Origin: Lachnospiraceae bacterium | Lineage (GTDB): Bacteria; Bacillota; Clostridia; Lachnospirales; Lachnospiraceae | Direction of reading: 5' to 3' | DNA: 7,429 bases | Assembly: GCA_024699395.1 (NCBI GenBank) | Contig: JAILPU010000321.1 | Span: forward strand, 1 to 7,429 | Part shown: positions 6,342 through 7,429 of the stretch, in pieces | Layout of the letters: each line of letters opens with the position of its first letter | How positions within the stretch are numbered: position 1 is the first letter of the stretch | Program-made: the position numbers and the translations under genes | The notes under the pieces: model-generated | What the model saw: the letters and a program-made list of their open reading frames with translations, nothing else | What the model was told of the DNA's origin: nothing | Databases searched by the model: none

Positions 6342-6865
6342 ATGCAAATGCAAATCTTTTGCACAAAAAATATGCCCGTGTGATAGAACTTTACGCGAAC
6401 AAGTACCATGTTACTATTGAAAAGGCGATGGACAGATTTTATAAATCTTTCTTATACCATGAGATTAGCCGGGGTATTTCCGATTTGCATTGTATGAGCG
6501 ATGATTATCTGACCGAAGAGTTGAATGAGGAATGGTCCCAGAGCAAGTATTACGGCATTCGTTTTGCTGGAGTAACAGACCATGAGGTGGTAATTCGTTT
6601 CGAAGCAAACGATATGTTAGAGTTACATATCGAACACATTGCCACTTATGATGACTTTGGCGTAAAAACGGAGATGAACGACGGGGATATCTTTATTGTA
6701 ATACCGGAATCCGGTTATAGCGAGGTATCTTTAAATATTCCGAATAGCCAAAGTTATCGGAGTGTACAGTTCGTTGTGAGGGATGTAAAGCATCGGGAGC
6801 AACAGTCTGTTGATGTTTGGTTTGACGGTACTGTAAATGCGCATCAGATGCCGTACAGCCCGTGA
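6332..6865 (+). CDS. DUF3791-like domain fused to an unrecognised C-terminal domain
   Basis: A 177-residue protein. Residues about 14-68 align by eye with the 71-residue protein two genes upstream: VIELYANKYHVTIEKAM against CIENIAIRLNMDASEV, and DLHCMSDDYLTEEL against VLHTQGKDYIVDDI. It is therefore a second, diverged DUF3791-like domain. Residues 73-177 form a separate region that I do not recognise. Its alternating hydrophobic and polar residues (EVVIRFE, GDIFIVIPE, SVQFVVRD, SVDVWFDG) suggest a beta-rich fold. No signal peptide or membrane helix is seen. Two starts are possible: ATG 6332 (AGGA 6323-6326, spacing 5) or ATG 6338, which overlaps the upstream stop as ATGA and would give 175 residues. 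Either way it is coupled to the DUF3990 gene and probably belongs to the same complex or control circuit. The role of the extra domain is unknown. Confidence 0.8.
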   Translation: MPMNANANLLHKKYARVIELYANKYHVTIEKAMDRFYKSFLYHEISRGISDLHCMSDDYLTEELNEEWSQSKYYGIRFAGVTDHEVVIRFEANDMLELHIEHIATYDDFGVKTEMNDGDIFIVIPESGYSEVSLNIPNSQSYRSVQFVVRDVKHREQQSVDVWFDGTVNAHQMPYSP

Positions 6866-6895
6866 AAACTGACTATACGATTATTAAAATGATAA

Positions 6896-6967
6896 GGGGA
6901 CAAATTTGACTGGAGAAACAAATGAACGCATTGAGTCAGATTTTGTAATGTCATTTCATTTTGCCCC
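6896..6967 (+). other. possible RNA hairpins downstream of the DUF3990 operon, weak terminator
   Basis: AAATTTGACT (6902-6911) can pair with AGTCAGATTT (6934-6943) as a 10-bp stem with one G-U pair, a 22-base loop and a short T run (6941-6944). A competing pairing joins GGGG-a-CAAA (6896-6904) with TTTGCCCC (6960-6967), an 8-bp stem with one bulged A. The two share bases 6902-6904, so full versions cannot form together. The first could be a weak terminator for the operon. The stems are AT-rich and may be fortuitous. No gene is supported between 6866 and 6960. Confidence 0.3.
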
Positions 6968-7209
6968 AAAAGCCTTTAAACCTGATATGTTGGTATAATG
7001 AAAAAAGAAAAGATGCTGAAGAGGCTAAGGCTGAGGCTCATCGACAAGAGATGAAAGCTCTTGAAGAAGAAAGGGTGAGAGCAGCAAAGTCTGCAGAAGA
7101 CTATGCAATGTTGCAGTATTTAGAATCTTTAGATACAAACAATCAAATGAAGCGAATAACAGATACTTTAGATGATATAAAAGTCAATCAAGATTATAAT
7201 AGCGTTTAA
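6961..7209 (+). CDS. doubtful small coiled-coil ORF, possibly a decayed gene
   Basis: An 82-codon frame whose middle (residues about 14-48) is rich in Lys, Glu, Arg and Ala with a helical, coiled-coil-like pattern, followed by DTNNQMKRITDTLDDIKV. The composition looks like real protein, but the start is poor. The only full-length initiator is TTG 6961 with no ribosome binding site, and an in-frame TAA lies at 6946-6948. The first ATG, at 7051, would give 52 residues and has only AAGAG directly before it. The extended -10 site at 6991-6999 lies inside the frame and would favour the shorter form. I do not recognise a family. It may be the 3' remnant of a longer gene that lost its start, or a small protein expressed from 7051. 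Confidence 0.35.
   Translation: MPQKPLNLICWYNEKRKDAEEAKAEAHRQEMKALEEERVRAAKSAEDYAMLQYLESLDTNNQMKRITDTLDDIKVNQDYNSV
6991..6999 (+). promoter_or_regulatory. extended -10 promoter-like site
   Basis: TGGTATAAT matches TGnTATAAT exactly. No convincing -35 hexamer lies at the right distance. Transcription would begin near 7006, downstream of the TTG that opens the coiled-coil frame, so it would fit only an internal start such as ATG 7051 or the gene at 7293. Confidence 0.45.
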
Positions 7210-7292
7210 TAAAAAAAATAGACTGTTTTGGCTTATCAGGAATTAGTGCACTGTGCAAGAAGCAGTCAAAATGTCAGTTATTCAGGAGAAGT

Positions 7293-7429
7293 ATGCAGCT
7301 GTATATATTACTTTTTGTTGTTATTGTTTTTTTGATAATGGTTTTGCTAATTATCTCTTATGAGTATGATCCGTTTGATGAGCCGGTTATTTGTAATGAA
7401 ATCGATATTTCCGGAAGAAGATTACCGGA
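7293..7429 (+). CDS. membrane-anchored protein, N-terminal part (3' end outside window)
   Basis: ATG 7293 opens a frame that stays open to the window end, covering 45 complete codons. Residues about 3-22 (starting LYILLFVVIVFLIM) form one hydrophobic helix with no positive charges before it, followed by an acidic stretch (YEYDPFDEP) and then ICNEIDISGRRLP. This looks like a single-pass membrane anchor with the rest of the protein beyond the window. AGGAG at 7284-7288 gives a rather short spacing of 4. The sequence between 7210 and 7292 is AT-rich and holds no gene or clear terminator. Family not recognised. A signal peptide is less likely because no cleavage motif follows the helix. Confidence 0.6.
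   Translation, partial: MQLYILLFVVIVFLIMVLLIISYEYDPFDEPVICNEIDISGRRLP

Noticed and set aside
6922..6948. Eight-residue ORF MNALSQIL followed by stop, in frame with the coiled-coil ORF (stop read-through)
   Set aside because: There is no conserved read-through context, and the sequence between the stop and the coiled-coil region does not look like protein.
7222..7266. GACTG/CAGTC inverted repeat as a terminator or attachment site
   Set aside because: The stem is only 5 bp with a loop of more than 30 bases and no T run follows.
1..7429. CRISPR array, tRNA, rRNA or insertion sequence
   Set aside because: No regularly spaced repeats, no tRNA- or rRNA-like sequence, and no transposase frame or terminal inverted repeats were seen on either strand.

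Overview
The window looks like a low-to-moderate GC Firmicute of the class Clostridia, most likely a Lachnospiraceae (Butyrivibrio/Roseburia-like) genome. The reasons are the Clostridium-type short-chain flavodoxin, strong AGGAGG-type ribosome binding sites, extended -10 promoters (TGnTATAAT), and a DUF3791/DUF3990 gene pair of a kind I associate with gut Clostridia. The genus is inference; no RNA or housekeeping marker gene is present.

Left module (1-5081): four tightly packed plus-strand genes that read as one uptake operon. The first, cut by the window edge, is the C-terminal part of a double-ATPase energy-coupling-factor (ECF) transporter subunit. Then come a flavodoxin (1015-1437) and two half-size ABC transporters, each a six-helix membrane domain plus ATPase (1434-3233 and 3234-5081). 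The flavodoxin and the first half-transporter overlap by ATGA, and the two half-transporters abut with no gap, so they almost certainly form a heterodimer. Heterodimers of this shape beside ECF parts are known from siderophore uptake loci (YbtPQ/IrtAB-like importers). The flavodoxin could supply electrons for reductive release of the cargo inside the cell. The cargo, and even the direction of transport, are inference.

Middle (5082-5655): no convincing intact gene. It holds a short broken gene whose first 16 residues look like the start of an ECF substrate-binding (S) component, a strong bidirectional terminator (5247-5287), a stretch with weak coding appearance on both strands (5290-5517), an AT-only inverted repeat, and an extended -10 promoter for the next operon.

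Right module (5656-6865): three overlapping, more AT-rich genes: a DUF3791 protein of 71 aa, a DUF3990 protein of 157 aa with ADP-ribosyltransferase-like motifs (YHGS and GRGFYVT), and a second DUF3791-like domain joined to a C-terminal domain I do not recognise. The layout suggests a toxin-antitoxin or defence-type cassette with the ART-like protein between two related small domains. The rest (6866-7429) has potential RNA hairpins, another extended -10 promoter, a doubtful coiled-coil ORF, and the start of a membrane-anchored protein that runs off the window.
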